Shown here in pieces: positions 56,213-64,000 of a DNA stretch of 64,000 nt. This DNA comes from CALOCY01 sp942491975 (GTDB lineage Bacteria > Bacteroidota > Bacteroidia > Bacteroidales > Prolixibacteraceae). The translations under genes and the position numbers were made by a program. The stretch's first letter is position 1, and each line of letters opens with the position of its first letter. The DNA lies in NCBI GenBank assembly GCA_942491975.1, contig CALOCY010000004.1, positions 2,604,001 to 2,668,000 of the forward strand, given 5' to 3'. The notes under the pieces were generated by a model. The model had not been told where the DNA came from. It saw nothing but the letters and a program-made list of their open reading frames with translations, and made no database searches.

Positions 56213-58231
56213 ATGAAAAAATTAGTTATACTATTCTGGTCAGTCCTGTTTGTGCTCTTTGCCACATCGTGTCAGGATGAGATCGGAGACCATATTGTAA
56301 AAGGAGAAGATATTTCGAAATTTTCGATTACTTCTCCCGCGACAAGCGCAACCATAAATATTAACATTGGAGATCCCAACGGAACATTCAAATTTGAATG
56401 GGAAGCGGCTGAATCCGGCCTGGGAAGTGCTATTATCTATAGAATTTTATTTGACGAAGAAGGAGGAGATTTTTCTGATCCGTTATTGGCAAAAGCAGCT
56501 GATGACTCCGGCACTTCAACATTTGCAAATATTTCGAATACTGAACTGGCAGGTATTGCTGATCTGTTGCTTAAAAGTTCAGCAGAAGAGATTACTGTGA
56601 TGTGGACCGTTGAAGCCAGCAATGGAAGCGATTATATTGCTTATGCACAACCGGCTTCTTCAATTGTATTGACCGTACCGGAAGTGGGAATAACTCCTTA
56701 TACTATTGAAAATCCTGTAAACAAAAGCTTTGTAGAATTTAGTGTTGTTACCGGAACTGAAAAGATTGCTTTCAAATGGCGCAGTGCTACGGCATCGGAT
56801 GATAGTCAGATAAAATACAAGGTTTTGTTTGATAACCTTGCCGGAGATTTCTCTGTGCCATTGCTCACACTTGATGCAGACCAAACGGGAGCAGATACAA
56901 CAATTACGCTTACTCACCAAGAGTGGATAGATCATTTTGATGCTGCCGGTATTACCAGCGGGGCATATAAATGGACTGTGCAGGCATACACCGAAGGAAT
57001 TGCCATTATTACCAATCCGCTTGAAATAGCTATTGACATTAAGAAATTCCCGGAACATCTTTATCTGGTAGGAAGTGCTACCTCTATAGATTGGGATGTT
57101 GCCAATGCCATTGAGTGTACAAATGGAGGAGATGGATTATTTACAATCATTACCCGTTTAGATGCAGATGGTGAATTCAAATTTGTAACACACCAGCAAT
57201 GGCCGGGAGGAGAGTTGGACTCTAAAGCGATTGGATACAAAGATGGAGAAGTTTCATTTGACCCGTCTGCCGGAAATTTTGCAGGACCAGAAGAAGAAGG
57301 TCAATACAAACTCACCATCAATTTTGCAGATATGAGCTGGAGTGTTGAGCGTTTCGAAACAATGAATATTGTTGGTGATGCCACCGAGCCAGGATGGGAT
57401 ATTGACAATGCTGTGGAGTTGGAATTCATCAAAAATGAAATGATGTGGATCGGGTTTGTACGATTAAAATCCGGGGCATTTAAATTCTTCCCACAAAAAG
57501 GTAGTTGGGACAACGGTTTAGGGCTTACTGGTGAAGAAGGCGTACTAGGTGATGGCGACAACATTCCAAGCCCGAATACAAGTACTGATTTCAAACTCTA
57601 CAGGGTTACTGTAAACTATGATGTCGATAACTCAAGGTATACTTATAGTGTAATTCCTGCGGAAATGTTCCTTGTGGGAGATGCCTCTCCTGCCGGATGG
57701 AATATTGATAATGGATATCACATGTTGTATAACGGTGATGGGAAATGGATCACTTTTGTGGAGATGAATGCATCGGGCGGTTATAAGTTCTTTGCTGAGA
57801 CAGGAAACTGGAACTCTGGTTACAAAGAAACGGCTACTGCAGGTGAGTTAACAATGGAGCCTGGTGATCCTAACATTAGCACTCCGGGCGCAGGTTATTA
57901 TAAATATGTTGTTGATGCTTACAACATGACCTACACAGCAGACATTGTCACGCAGGAGATGTACATTGTTGGGTCGGTAAACGGTTGGGACATTAACAAT
58001 CCAACAGCCATGACATACAATGGATCAGGGGAATGGACACTAACTGTAGACCTGACAGATGGTGATATATTCAAAATTGTTCCTGAAAAATCATGGGATC
58101 TTGCATTCAAAATCAAAGATGGAGAGCTTAATGCTGAGAATGGTGATCCGAATATCACCTCTCCGGGTACCGGTAATTACACTGTTACCCTGAATATGTG
58201 GACAAAAGAATTCACGTTTACTGAAAACTAG
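56213..58231 (+). CDS. SusE/SusF-like outer-membrane lipoprotein with four repeated modules
   Basis: The 672-residue product has a lipobox (LFATSC). Two SusE-type Ig-like domains come first (about residues 35-155 and 160-275; FKFEWEAAES and FKWRSATASDD mark them). Four similar modules of about 100 residues follow, starting near residues 282 (LYLVGSATSIDWDV), 383 (MNIVGDATEPGWDI), 484 (MFLVGDASPAGWNI) and 583 (MYIVGSVNGWDI), each containing a W/F-K-F-x-P/A-E core that matches SusE/SusF starch-binding modules. SusE and SusF of Bacteroides have two and three such modules and are separate proteins. Confidence 0.88.
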   Translation: MKKLVILFWSVLFVLFATSCQDEIGDHIVKGEDISKFSITSPATSATININIGDPNGTFKFEWEAAESGLGSAIIYRILFDEEGGDFSDPLLAKAADDSGTSTFANISNTELAGIADLLLKSSAEEITVMWTVEASNGSDYIAYAQPASSIVLTVPEVGITPYTIENPVNKSFVEFSVVTGTEKIAFKWRSATASDDSQIKYKVLFDNLAGDFSVPLLTLDADQTGADTTITLTHQEWIDHFDAAGITSGAYKWTVQAYTEGIAIITNPLEIAIDIKKFPEHLYLVGSATSIDWDVANAIECTNGGDGLFTIITRLDADGEFKFVTHQQWPGGELDSKAIGYKDGEVSFDPSAGNFAGPEEEGQYKLTINFADMSWSVERFETMNIVGDATEPGWDIDNAVELEFIKNEMMWIGFVRLKSGAFKFFPQKGSWDNGLGLTGEEGVLGDGDNIPSPNTSTDFKLYRVTVNYDVDNSRYTYSVIPAEMFLVGDASPAGWNIDNGYHMLYNGDGKWITFVEMNASGGYKFFAETGNWNSGYKETATAGELTMEPGDPNISTPGAGYYKYVVDAYNMTYTADIVTQEMYIVGSVNGWDINNPTAMTYNGSGEWTLTVDLTDGDIFKIVPEKSWDLAFKIKDGELNAENGDPNITSPGTGNYTVTLNMWTKEFTFTEN

Positions 58232-58252
58232 TAATCGTGTTCTATGAGAATA

Positions 58253-58290
58253 CAAATAGCGTAGCCGATCGGCTACGCTATTTGATTTTT
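58253..58290 (+). terminator. Terminator with a perfect 32-bp palindrome
   Basis: CAAATAGCGTAGCCGA (58253-58268) is followed directly by its exact reverse complement (58269-58284), then ATTTTTACT. It lies 21 bp after the SusE-like stop and 41 bp before the amylase gene. It would end or attenuate transcription before the amylase. Confidence 0.85.
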
Positions 58291-58324
58291 ACTATATTGT
58301 GGATACCCTATAAAATAAGTTAAG

Positions 58325-61072
58325 ATGAAATTTTGGTCGTTTTTAGTTGCCGTTTTCTTTCCTTTTCTATATTCATCAGGTCAGGTTACGACTGATCCCG
58401 AACAACCCATCCATACCCAACCGGTAACCCTAATTTACGATGCCACACAAGGGACAGCCGGGCTGGCAGGATATGCCGGTGATGTGTATGCCCATATCGG
58501 GGTGATTACGGATCAAAGCACAAGTACTTCTGATTGGGAGTATGTAAAAACCACCTGGGGGGTAAACACCGCCGATACCAAAATGACACGTATAGCTACC
58601 AATACATACGAGTTGGAGTTAACCCCCAATATCCGGGATTATTTTGGCGTACCGGCTAATGAAGAGATCCAACAAATAGCAATGGTTTTCAGAAGTGGTG
58701 TAAAAGTGAACGGCAACTATCTGGAAGGCAAAGGCGCCGGAGGAACCGATATTTTTGTGGATGCATACAAGGAGGGAGCCAATGTAACACTGGTTACTCC
58801 CACAGCAGCCGTTATTGCCAATGTTGATGAAATTATTCCTGTAGAAATTACCTCGCCCAACGAAGCTACCTTACAACTTTTAATAAACGATATTGAAATC
58901 GCCTCAACCACAGGCACAACATTAACCCACAGCCTTCAACTGGATACAGCAGGGGATTACTGGCTAAAAGCCATTGCCCAGGCCGATGGTGACGAAGACC
59001 GTGATTCGGTATTTGTTACTATCCTTGATGTGGACATCGTTGAAACACTACCCGAAAGTGTTGTTGATGGCATTAATTATATCGATGACCAAACCGTTAC
59101 TTTTGTATTGTATGCGCCCGGTAAAGAGCATGTGTTTTTGATAGGTGATTTCAACGACTGGCTTCCTGAGAGTAATTACCGCATGAAAAAAGACGGTGAC
59201 CGGTTTTGGGTTACATTGGATAACCTTACCCCACAGCAAGAGTATATTTTTCAATATTTAGTGGATGGCGAAATACGTATTGGCGACCCCTATGCCGAAA
59301 AAATATCTGACCCCTGGGACGATAAATACATTACGAATGAGGTCTATCCCAATTTAATTGACTACCCCGAAGGAAAAACCACGGGAAGAGCGACTGTCTT
59401 TCAAACCAGTCAAGCAAATTATACGTGGCAATACACTGATTATGAAATCCCCAAAAAGAAAGATTTGATTATTTACGAATTGCTCTTTCGTGACTTTACC
59501 GAAGAGGGTACGGTAAATGCAGCTTTGCAAAAGCTCGATTATCTGGAAAAGTTGGGTGTAAACGCGATCGAACTGATGCCATTTAATGAGTTTGAAGGCA
59601 ACATCAGCTGGGGATACAACCCAAACTACTATTTTGCCCCGGATAAAGCGTACGGGACTAAAAACGACTATAAGGCCTTTATTGACGAATGTCACCGCCG
59701 GGGCATTATTGTGATTCAGGACATGGTGTTTAATCACTCCTACGGATCAAGCCCTATGGTCAAATTATATTGGGATGAAACCAATAATCGCCCAACAGCT
59801 GATAATCCATGGTACAACGTTACTTCTCCCAACACCGCTTTTTCGTGGGGATACGATTTTAACCATGAGAGTGAGGCCACTCAAAACTTTATCGATAGCG
59901 TAAATAACTATTGGGTGACGGAATACAAAATTGATGGTTTCCGGTTTGATTTTACCAAAGGTTTTACCAACACGCCTGGCGATGGCAGTGCGTATGATGC
60001 ATCACGTATTGCCATACTGAAACGTATGGCCGATGAAATTTGGGCAACAAATCCCGATGCATTGGTTATACTGGAACATTTTGCACCCAATACCGAAGAA
60101 CAGGAGTTGGTAGCACACGGTATGTTAGTATGGGGCAATATGAATTACAAGTTCAACGAAGCTGCAATGGGCTACCACGATTCGGACAAATCTAATTTAG
60201 TATGGACATCTTACCGGGAAAGGGAAATGAGTACTCCCGGAGTGGTAACCTACATGGAAAGCCACGATGAAGAGCGCCAGATGTATAAAAACATAATGCA
60301 CGGGAATTCATTGGGAAGCTATAACATAAAAGACCTCAACACAGCCCTTCAACGCAGTTCAATGGCTACGGTCTTCTTTTTTGCCATTCCGGGGCCTAAA
60401 ATGATTTGGCAGTTCGGGGAGTTGGGCTATGATATATCTATTGATGAAAACGGACGTACAGGTGAAAAACCCGTTCATTGGGAATATTATGAGGCAGAAG
60501 CCCGCAAAAGCCTGTTTAATCGTTATAAAGCAATGGCACATTTGCGTAATCAGCATCCCGTGTTTACACAGGGAGAAGAGACCCTCGATGTCGGTGGTGC
60601 AGTAAAAACCATACAACTATCAGTCGATACCATGCATGTAACCTTAGTGGGTAATTTTGATGTTTCCAGCCAAACCGCCACCGTAAATTTTGCACAAACC
60701 GGCACTTGGCACGAATATTTTAGTGGCGATAAGTTTAATGTGGCCTCCACAACCATGCAAATTGAGTTGAACCCCGGAGCTTATATGCTATTTGCCGATA
60801 AGCCATTCAGTGATTTTAGCGAACTTACACCCGTTACTATTGAGGAACTAAAAAATGATGTAGCCCTTTATCCCAATCCGGCTACTGACAAGTTTTTTAT
60901 TCAAACACAAGAACCTGTTAAGCGTGTTGAAATTTATGATCTCACAGGCCGTAAGGTCTTGGAGTCAATAGGCAATAAAATCATTGATATTAATCATCTC
61001 AATAATGGACTATTTATTGTGATGATAACCACTTCTAAAAGTGTCTACTCAAAAAAACTACTGAAAAAGTAA
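58325..61072 (+). CDS. GH13 alpha-amylase with T9SS sorting domain
   Basis: The 915-residue product has a signal peptide (YSSGQ), an N-terminal beta-sandwich (about 25-150; VYAHIGVIT, DYFGVPANEEIQQIAMVFRS) also seen in the gene at 55316, a linker, a CBM48-like domain (about 250-335; LIGDFNDWLPE, YIFQYLVDGEIRIGDPYAE), and the GH13 barrel: DMVFNHSYG, DGFRFDFTKG (nucleophile), ILEHFAP (acid/base), MESHDEERQ. A type A T9SS sorting domain closes it (ALYPNPATDKFFI, near residue 850). It is therefore exported to the cell surface or released, taking the role SusG has in Bacteroides. Confidence 0.93.
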   Translation: MKFWSFLVAVFFPFLYSSGQVTTDPEQPIHTQPVTLIYDATQGTAGLAGYAGDVYAHIGVITDQSTSTSDWEYVKTTWGVNTADTKMTRIATNTYELELTPNIRDYFGVPANEEIQQIAMVFRSGVKVNGNYLEGKGAGGTDIFVDAYKEGANVTLVTPTAAVIANVDEIIPVEITSPNEATLQLLINDIEIASTTGTTLTHSLQLDTAGDYWLKAIAQADGDEDRDSVFVTILDVDIVETLPESVVDGINYIDDQTVTFVLYAPGKEHVFLIGDFNDWLPESNYRMKKDGDRFWVTLDNLTPQQEYIFQYLVDGEIRIGDPYAEKISDPWDDKYITNEVYPNLIDYPEGKTTGRATVFQTSQANYTWQYTDYEIPKKKDLIIYELLFRDFTEEGTVNAALQKLDYLEKLGVNAIELMPFNEFEGNISWGYNPNYYFAPDKAYGTKNDYKAFIDECHRRGIIVIQDMVFNHSYGSSPMVKLYWDETNNRPTADNPWYNVTSPNTAFSWGYDFNHESEATQNFIDSVNNYWVTEYKIDGFRFDFTKGFTNTPGDGSAYDASRIAILKRMADEIWATNPDALVILEHFAPNTEEQELVAHGMLVWGNMNYKFNEAAMGYHDSDKSNLVWTSYREREMSTPGVVTYMESHDEERQMYKNIMHGNSLGSYNIKDLNTALQRSSMATVFFFAIPGPKMIWQFGELGYDISIDENGRTGEKPVHWEYYEAEARKSLFNRYKAMAHLRNQHPVFTQGEETLDVGGAVKTIQLSVDTMHVTLVGNFDVSSQTATVNFAQTGTWHEYFSGDKFNVASTTMQIELNPGAYMLFADKPFSDFSELTPVTIEELKNDVALYPNPATDKFFIQTQEPVKRVEIYDLTGRKVLESIGNKIIDINHLNNGLFIVMITTSKSVYSKKLLKK

Positions 61073-61110
61073 TTTTTTTCATACAGATAGACAGGCCAGG
61101 TTTTTGGTGC

Positions 61111-61146
61111 ATCCCGGTTAGTGTTTAAACATTAATCGGGATTTTT
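61111..61146 (+). terminator. Rho-independent terminator after the amylase
   Basis: ATCCCGGTTAGTGT (61111-61124) pairs with ACATTAATCGGGAT (61129-61142), two G-U pairs, four-base loop, followed by five T. It lies 38 bp after the amylase stop. Confidence 0.85.
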
Positions 61147-61252
61147 CAGCTTCCCCTAAAGTCTTTGAAGAACAACAATAGATTTGCTGTTTTAATTGTT
61201 ATGTTTATATCTTTAAGCAAAAGAAAATGTCTATATAAAGCCTTATCGTATA

Positions 61253-63502
61253 ATGAAAAAAGACATTAAAATATTGATTGTTTTTCTTGTTTCGCTATCC
61301 CTTATCTCTATGGAGATTATTTGGACAAGGATTTTTTCTGCTGAGTTTTTTTATACATTTGCTTTTCTCATTCTATCAGTAAGTATATTGGGATTAGGAT
61401 TGGGGGCACTAACCTTAAGATTGTCGCCAAAACTGAATAAATTAGATAATTATTGGTTGTTGTATGCCATTACTGCTGTATTTATTCTTGCAGGCCCGGG
61501 AATTGTACTGAAGATTGGTCTTGATTTCTCAAAGCTTATGGTGTCATGGATTATGATGTTGAAGTTTGTATTTGTCATACTCATTCTCAGCTCATCTTTC
61601 TTTACCGGGGGAATAATCCTTGCATCTATTTTCAGAAAAGGATATGCAAACATGTCGCGGTTGTACATGTCCGACCTTACAGGTGCCGGTTTAGGTGTTA
61701 TTTTCTCCATATTACTTATGAATGTTATTGGAACCGATAAAGCGTCATTTCTTATCGCTATTCCGGTAATTGTATTGGCATTTATTTATGCCCCGCGATG
61801 GTATAAGTTAATTCCGGGCATTTTGCTTGTTGCGTCGTTTGCTGCTATTCCATTTTCCGGTAAGATTATCTATAAACCAAAAAAAGAGCTTGCCGAAGTA
61901 ATATATACCCGGTGGGATGCCATGGCTAAACTTAAGGTATTTAAATTTAGTGACCGGTATTGGGGCCTGAATATTGACAATGCAGCAAATAGCCCGGTAA
62001 TCGGGTTTGACGGAAATTGGGATCGGCCTGATTCATTAAGGCATGAAGCAGGTGTGCCGGTAAAAACACTCATTAAGCAGTTTGAATCCTGCACATTCCT
62101 TTCATTGGGGGCAGGTGGTGGCGCCGATGTAATGCATGCATTACAGGAAGGGGCAACAGAGATACATGCTGTAGAAGTGAATCCGCGCATCAACAAATTG
62201 ATGAAAAAGGGGTTTCTGAAAGATTTTTCGGGTAATATTTACAATGATCCAAGGGTAAAGGTTGTTACGGAAGATGCCCGTGCTTATGTCCGTAAATTCG
62301 ACAATAAATTTGACATTATCTATTCACTGAGTTCAAACACCTTTGCAGCACTGGCTTCAGGATCTTTTGCCATGGCAGAAAATTATCTTTTTACCAAAGA
62401 AGCTTTTGCTGACTATTATAACTCGCTTTCCGAGAATGGTTTTCTGATGATGGAACATCAGTTTTATATCCCACGTATGATATCAGAGGTGCTTTGGGCC
62501 CTTAAGGATTTGGGGATTGATAATCCTGAAAAACATATTGCCGTCTACAATCTTCCCCAAATACGAAGAAAGATAATCCTGATGTCAAAAAAACCACTTC
62601 AGCAGGAACTTATTAATACGGCCATACATCCTGCTACTGCTGAGAATTATCCCTTTTTTCATGTATTATATCCGGCAGTCGATTCACTGCGACATAACCT
62701 TATCAATCAAATTGTATTGAACGGTTGGAAGCCGCAACAGGAAAAATCGCCCACAGATCTTTCACCCTGTACTGATGACAGGCCATTTATTGCTCAACAA
62801 GGGTTATTGAAGAATTTTAGTTTCGAAAAAATTAAACCAGGTATTACCCCGGTTGAGGTTATGGGTTTCCCTGTAGCAAAAGTTATGATTGCAACAATCT
62901 TACTCATTATTATCCTACTCATCTTGCCACTTAATCTTATCCCGTATTTTATCAAAGGAGAAAAACTCAACATGCGTGGATGGCTCTATTTTTTCTCAAT
63001 TGGAGTAGCATTTATGGCAATTGAAGTCATCCTGATCCAAAAGTATACATGGTTTATTGGCTCTTCATCATACACGTTTATGTCCATTTTGTTTACATTG
63101 CTGGCAAGTAGTGGGTTGGGGAGCTATTATTCAGGCAGGTTTAAAAACAATATACCATTTATTGCCATTATTGCCCTGGTGCTTGCTGAGATCTTTATAT
63201 GCCCGTTATTGCTCAATTACATGACAGGATTAAATACCGCACTAAGGATCCTTGTTACACTGCTACTATTGTCTCCATTAGGCTTTTTCATGGGAATGCC
63301 TTTTGTAAAAGGGACGAAATTGGCCGGAGAACTTGTCGACTGGGGTTTTGCCGTAAATGGAGCAGCATCTGTTTTCGGGTCAGTCTTTGTGTTAATTCCT
63401 GTATTTAATTACGGTTATAAGGTCGGACTTTTACTCGGGTTGGTATTTTATTTGCTGGCGATGCTGCTATTACGAAAAACATTTGTTGCTCAAAAGAAGT
63501 GA
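61253..63502 (+). CDS. Membrane-embedded spermidine-synthase-like protein
   Basis: The 749-residue product has several membrane helices in the first 210 residues, a soluble methyltransferase-fold domain (about 220-510), and further helices at 540-745. The domain has the SAM-binding glycine motif FLSLGAGGGADVM (near residue 280), HAVEVNPRI and VVTEDARAYVRKFDNKFDIIYSL, typical of spermidine-synthase-like proteins. No S-adenosylmethionine decarboxylase gene is nearby, so polyamine synthesis is not shown; many such fused membrane proteins have unknown substrates. A possible promoter (TATATCTTTAA near 61204) lies upstream. Confidence 0.8.
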   Translation: MKKDIKILIVFLVSLSLISMEIIWTRIFSAEFFYTFAFLILSVSILGLGLGALTLRLSPKLNKLDNYWLLYAITAVFILAGPGIVLKIGLDFSKLMVSWIMMLKFVFVILILSSSFFTGGIILASIFRKGYANMSRLYMSDLTGAGLGVIFSILLMNVIGTDKASFLIAIPVIVLAFIYAPRWYKLIPGILLVASFAAIPFSGKIIYKPKKELAEVIYTRWDAMAKLKVFKFSDRYWGLNIDNAANSPVIGFDGNWDRPDSLRHEAGVPVKTLIKQFESCTFLSLGAGGGADVMHALQEGATEIHAVEVNPRINKLMKKGFLKDFSGNIYNDPRVKVVTEDARAYVRKFDNKFDIIYSLSSNTFAALASGSFAMAENYLFTKEAFADYYNSLSENGFLMMEHQFYIPRMISEVLWALKDLGIDNPEKHIAVYNLPQIRRKIILMSKKPLQQELINTAIHPATAENYPFFHVLYPAVDSLRHNLINQIVLNGWKPQQEKSPTDLSPCTDDRPFIAQQGLLKNFSFEKIKPGITPVEVMGFPVAKVMIATILLIIILLILPLNLIPYFIKGEKLNMRGWLYFFSIGVAFMAIEVILIQKYTWFIGSSSYTFMSILFTLLASSGLGSYYSGRFKNNIPFIAIIALVLAEIFICPLLLNYMTGLNTALRILVTLLLLSPLGFFMGMPFVKGTKLAGELVDWGFAVNGAASVFGSVFVLIPVFNYGYKVGLLLGLVFYLLAMLLLRKTFVAQKK

Positions 63503-63515
63503 TAGATATCAATAA

Positions 63516-63555
63516 AAACAGAAAAGCAGGTCAATTGATACCTGCTTTTCTGTTT
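63516..63555. terminator. Bidirectional terminator between convergent genes
   Basis: AAACAGAAAAGCAGG (63516-63530) pairs perfectly with CCTGCTTTTCTGTTT (63541-63555), 15-bp stem, 10-base loop, with A/T tracts on both sides. It lies between the rightward membrane protein and the leftward YceI gene and can serve both. Confidence 0.9.
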
Positions 63556-63575
63556 CTAAGAAATTGCCATAACTA

Positions 63576-64000
63576 TTATTCCGCTTTTTCCATCATTATC
63601 CAGAAATCAAGGGTGAACTTATCACTAATGAGCTTATCTCCCAGATTTTTAAAGAATCTTTTTGACCCGTATTTTACATTGTAATCACTCCGGTCAATTA
63701 TCATTGTCCCTGTTGCATGCCATTGTCCGTTCATTTTTGTAATTTCAGCGACAAAAGCAAACGGACGTGTAACATCTTTTATGGTTAAATTACCTTTCAT
63801 CTTATAAAAATCACCACTTTTACGTTCTGTCTCTTTCAATACAAAAACTGCCTCCGGGTATTTCTCTACCTCAAAAAAATCAGGTGATTTCAAATGATTA
63901 ATCAACTTCTTATTCCACTCTTCCCCTTCAATATCTTCATTGGTCATAGAGTTCATATCAATAACAAACTTTCCCCCTTTCACTGCTTTTCCATCTATTT
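63576..64000 (-). CDS. YceI-family protein (5' end beyond window)
   Basis: The frame runs off the window's right edge; 141 codons are visible, and the earlier residues continue as I-D-G-K-A-V-K-G-G-K. The visible part has the YceI lipocalin-like pattern: FVIDMNSM, HLKSPDFFEVEKYPEAVF, KGNLTIKDVTRPFAF, ATGTMIIDRSDYNVKYGS. YceI proteins are periplasmic or secreted binders of isoprenoid-like lipids. A start at the GTG of 63983 is possible only if the gene is truncated; the in-frame continuation argues against it. Confidence 0.9.
   Translation of the reverse strand, partial: IDGKAVKGGKFVIDMNSMTNEDIEGEEWNKKLINHLKSPDFFEVEKYPEAVFVLKETERKSGDFYKMKGNLTIKDVTRPFAFVAEITKMNGQWHATGTMIIDRSDYNVKYGSKRFFKNLGDKLISDKFTLDFWIMMEKAE

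Overview
The window is bacterial chromosome from a member of the phylum Bacteroidota, most likely class Bacteroidia (a Marinilabiliales/Prolixibacteraceae-like lineage is my guess; rank below phylum is inference). The evidence is type IX secretion (T9SS) genes gldL-gldM-gldN plus a gldK-type gene, two proteins with T9SS C-terminal sorting domains, a SusC/SusD pair, many lipoproteins with Bacteroidota-style lipoboxes, and DUF2723, DUF6427 and DUF2007 genes. No rRNA, tRNA, CRISPR array, phage or intact transposase was seen.

Layout. 0-4.2 kb: T9SS core genes. 4.3-9.3 kb: two lipoproteins and a large BNR/VPS10-like T9SS cargo protein, followed by a 150-bp foldback (MITE-like) element. 9.4-18.1 kb: an M1 aminopeptidase lipoprotein, then a MacAB/TolC-type efflux operon (ATPase, two permeases, adaptor, outer-membrane channel) closed by a clear terminator. 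18.4-24.4 kb: an operon of DUF2723 membrane protein, polysaccharide deacetylase, purD and a DUF6427 membrane protein. 24.6-27.8 kb: Nudix hydrolase, small membrane protein, DUF2007 protein, HEAT-like protein and aspartate kinase.

27.9-35.4 kb is an accessory stretch: a RhuM-family gene broken by one in-frame amber codon, a DUF2971 gene, a carboxypeptidase-regulatory-like protein, a coiled-coil lipoprotein, a DDAH/arginine-deiminase-family hydrolase, and an A/T-rich stand-alone OLD-family ATPase/TOPRIM nuclease bracketed by REP-like palindromes. Its intergenic DNA holds several repeat families, including a decayed 21-bp tandem repeat.

35.4-61.1 kb is a complete starch/maltodextrin utilisation locus. 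A LacI regulator lies between two divergent gene sets, each with a CAAACGTTTG operator-like palindrome upstream. Rightward: SusC, SusD, a DUF5004 lipoprotein, a secreted DUF4961-like protein, a SusE-type lipoprotein with four repeated C-terminal modules, and a T9SS-exported GH13 amylase. Leftward: an SLC45-like MFS transporter, beta-phosphoglucomutase, GH65 maltose phosphorylase, a SusA-like GH13, GH97, another GH13 and a GH13 lipoprotein. The inferred flow is surface binding and cleavage of starch, SusCD import, periplasmic trimming, inner-membrane maltose uptake, phosphorolysis to glucose plus beta-glucose-1-phosphate, and conversion to glucose-6-phosphate. The window ends with a membrane-embedded spermidine-synthase-like protein and a YceI-family gene cut by the edge.

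The most unusual material is in the repeats and the accessory stretch rather than in an obviously new multi-gene system. All family assignments are from reading motifs by eye; no database search was run.
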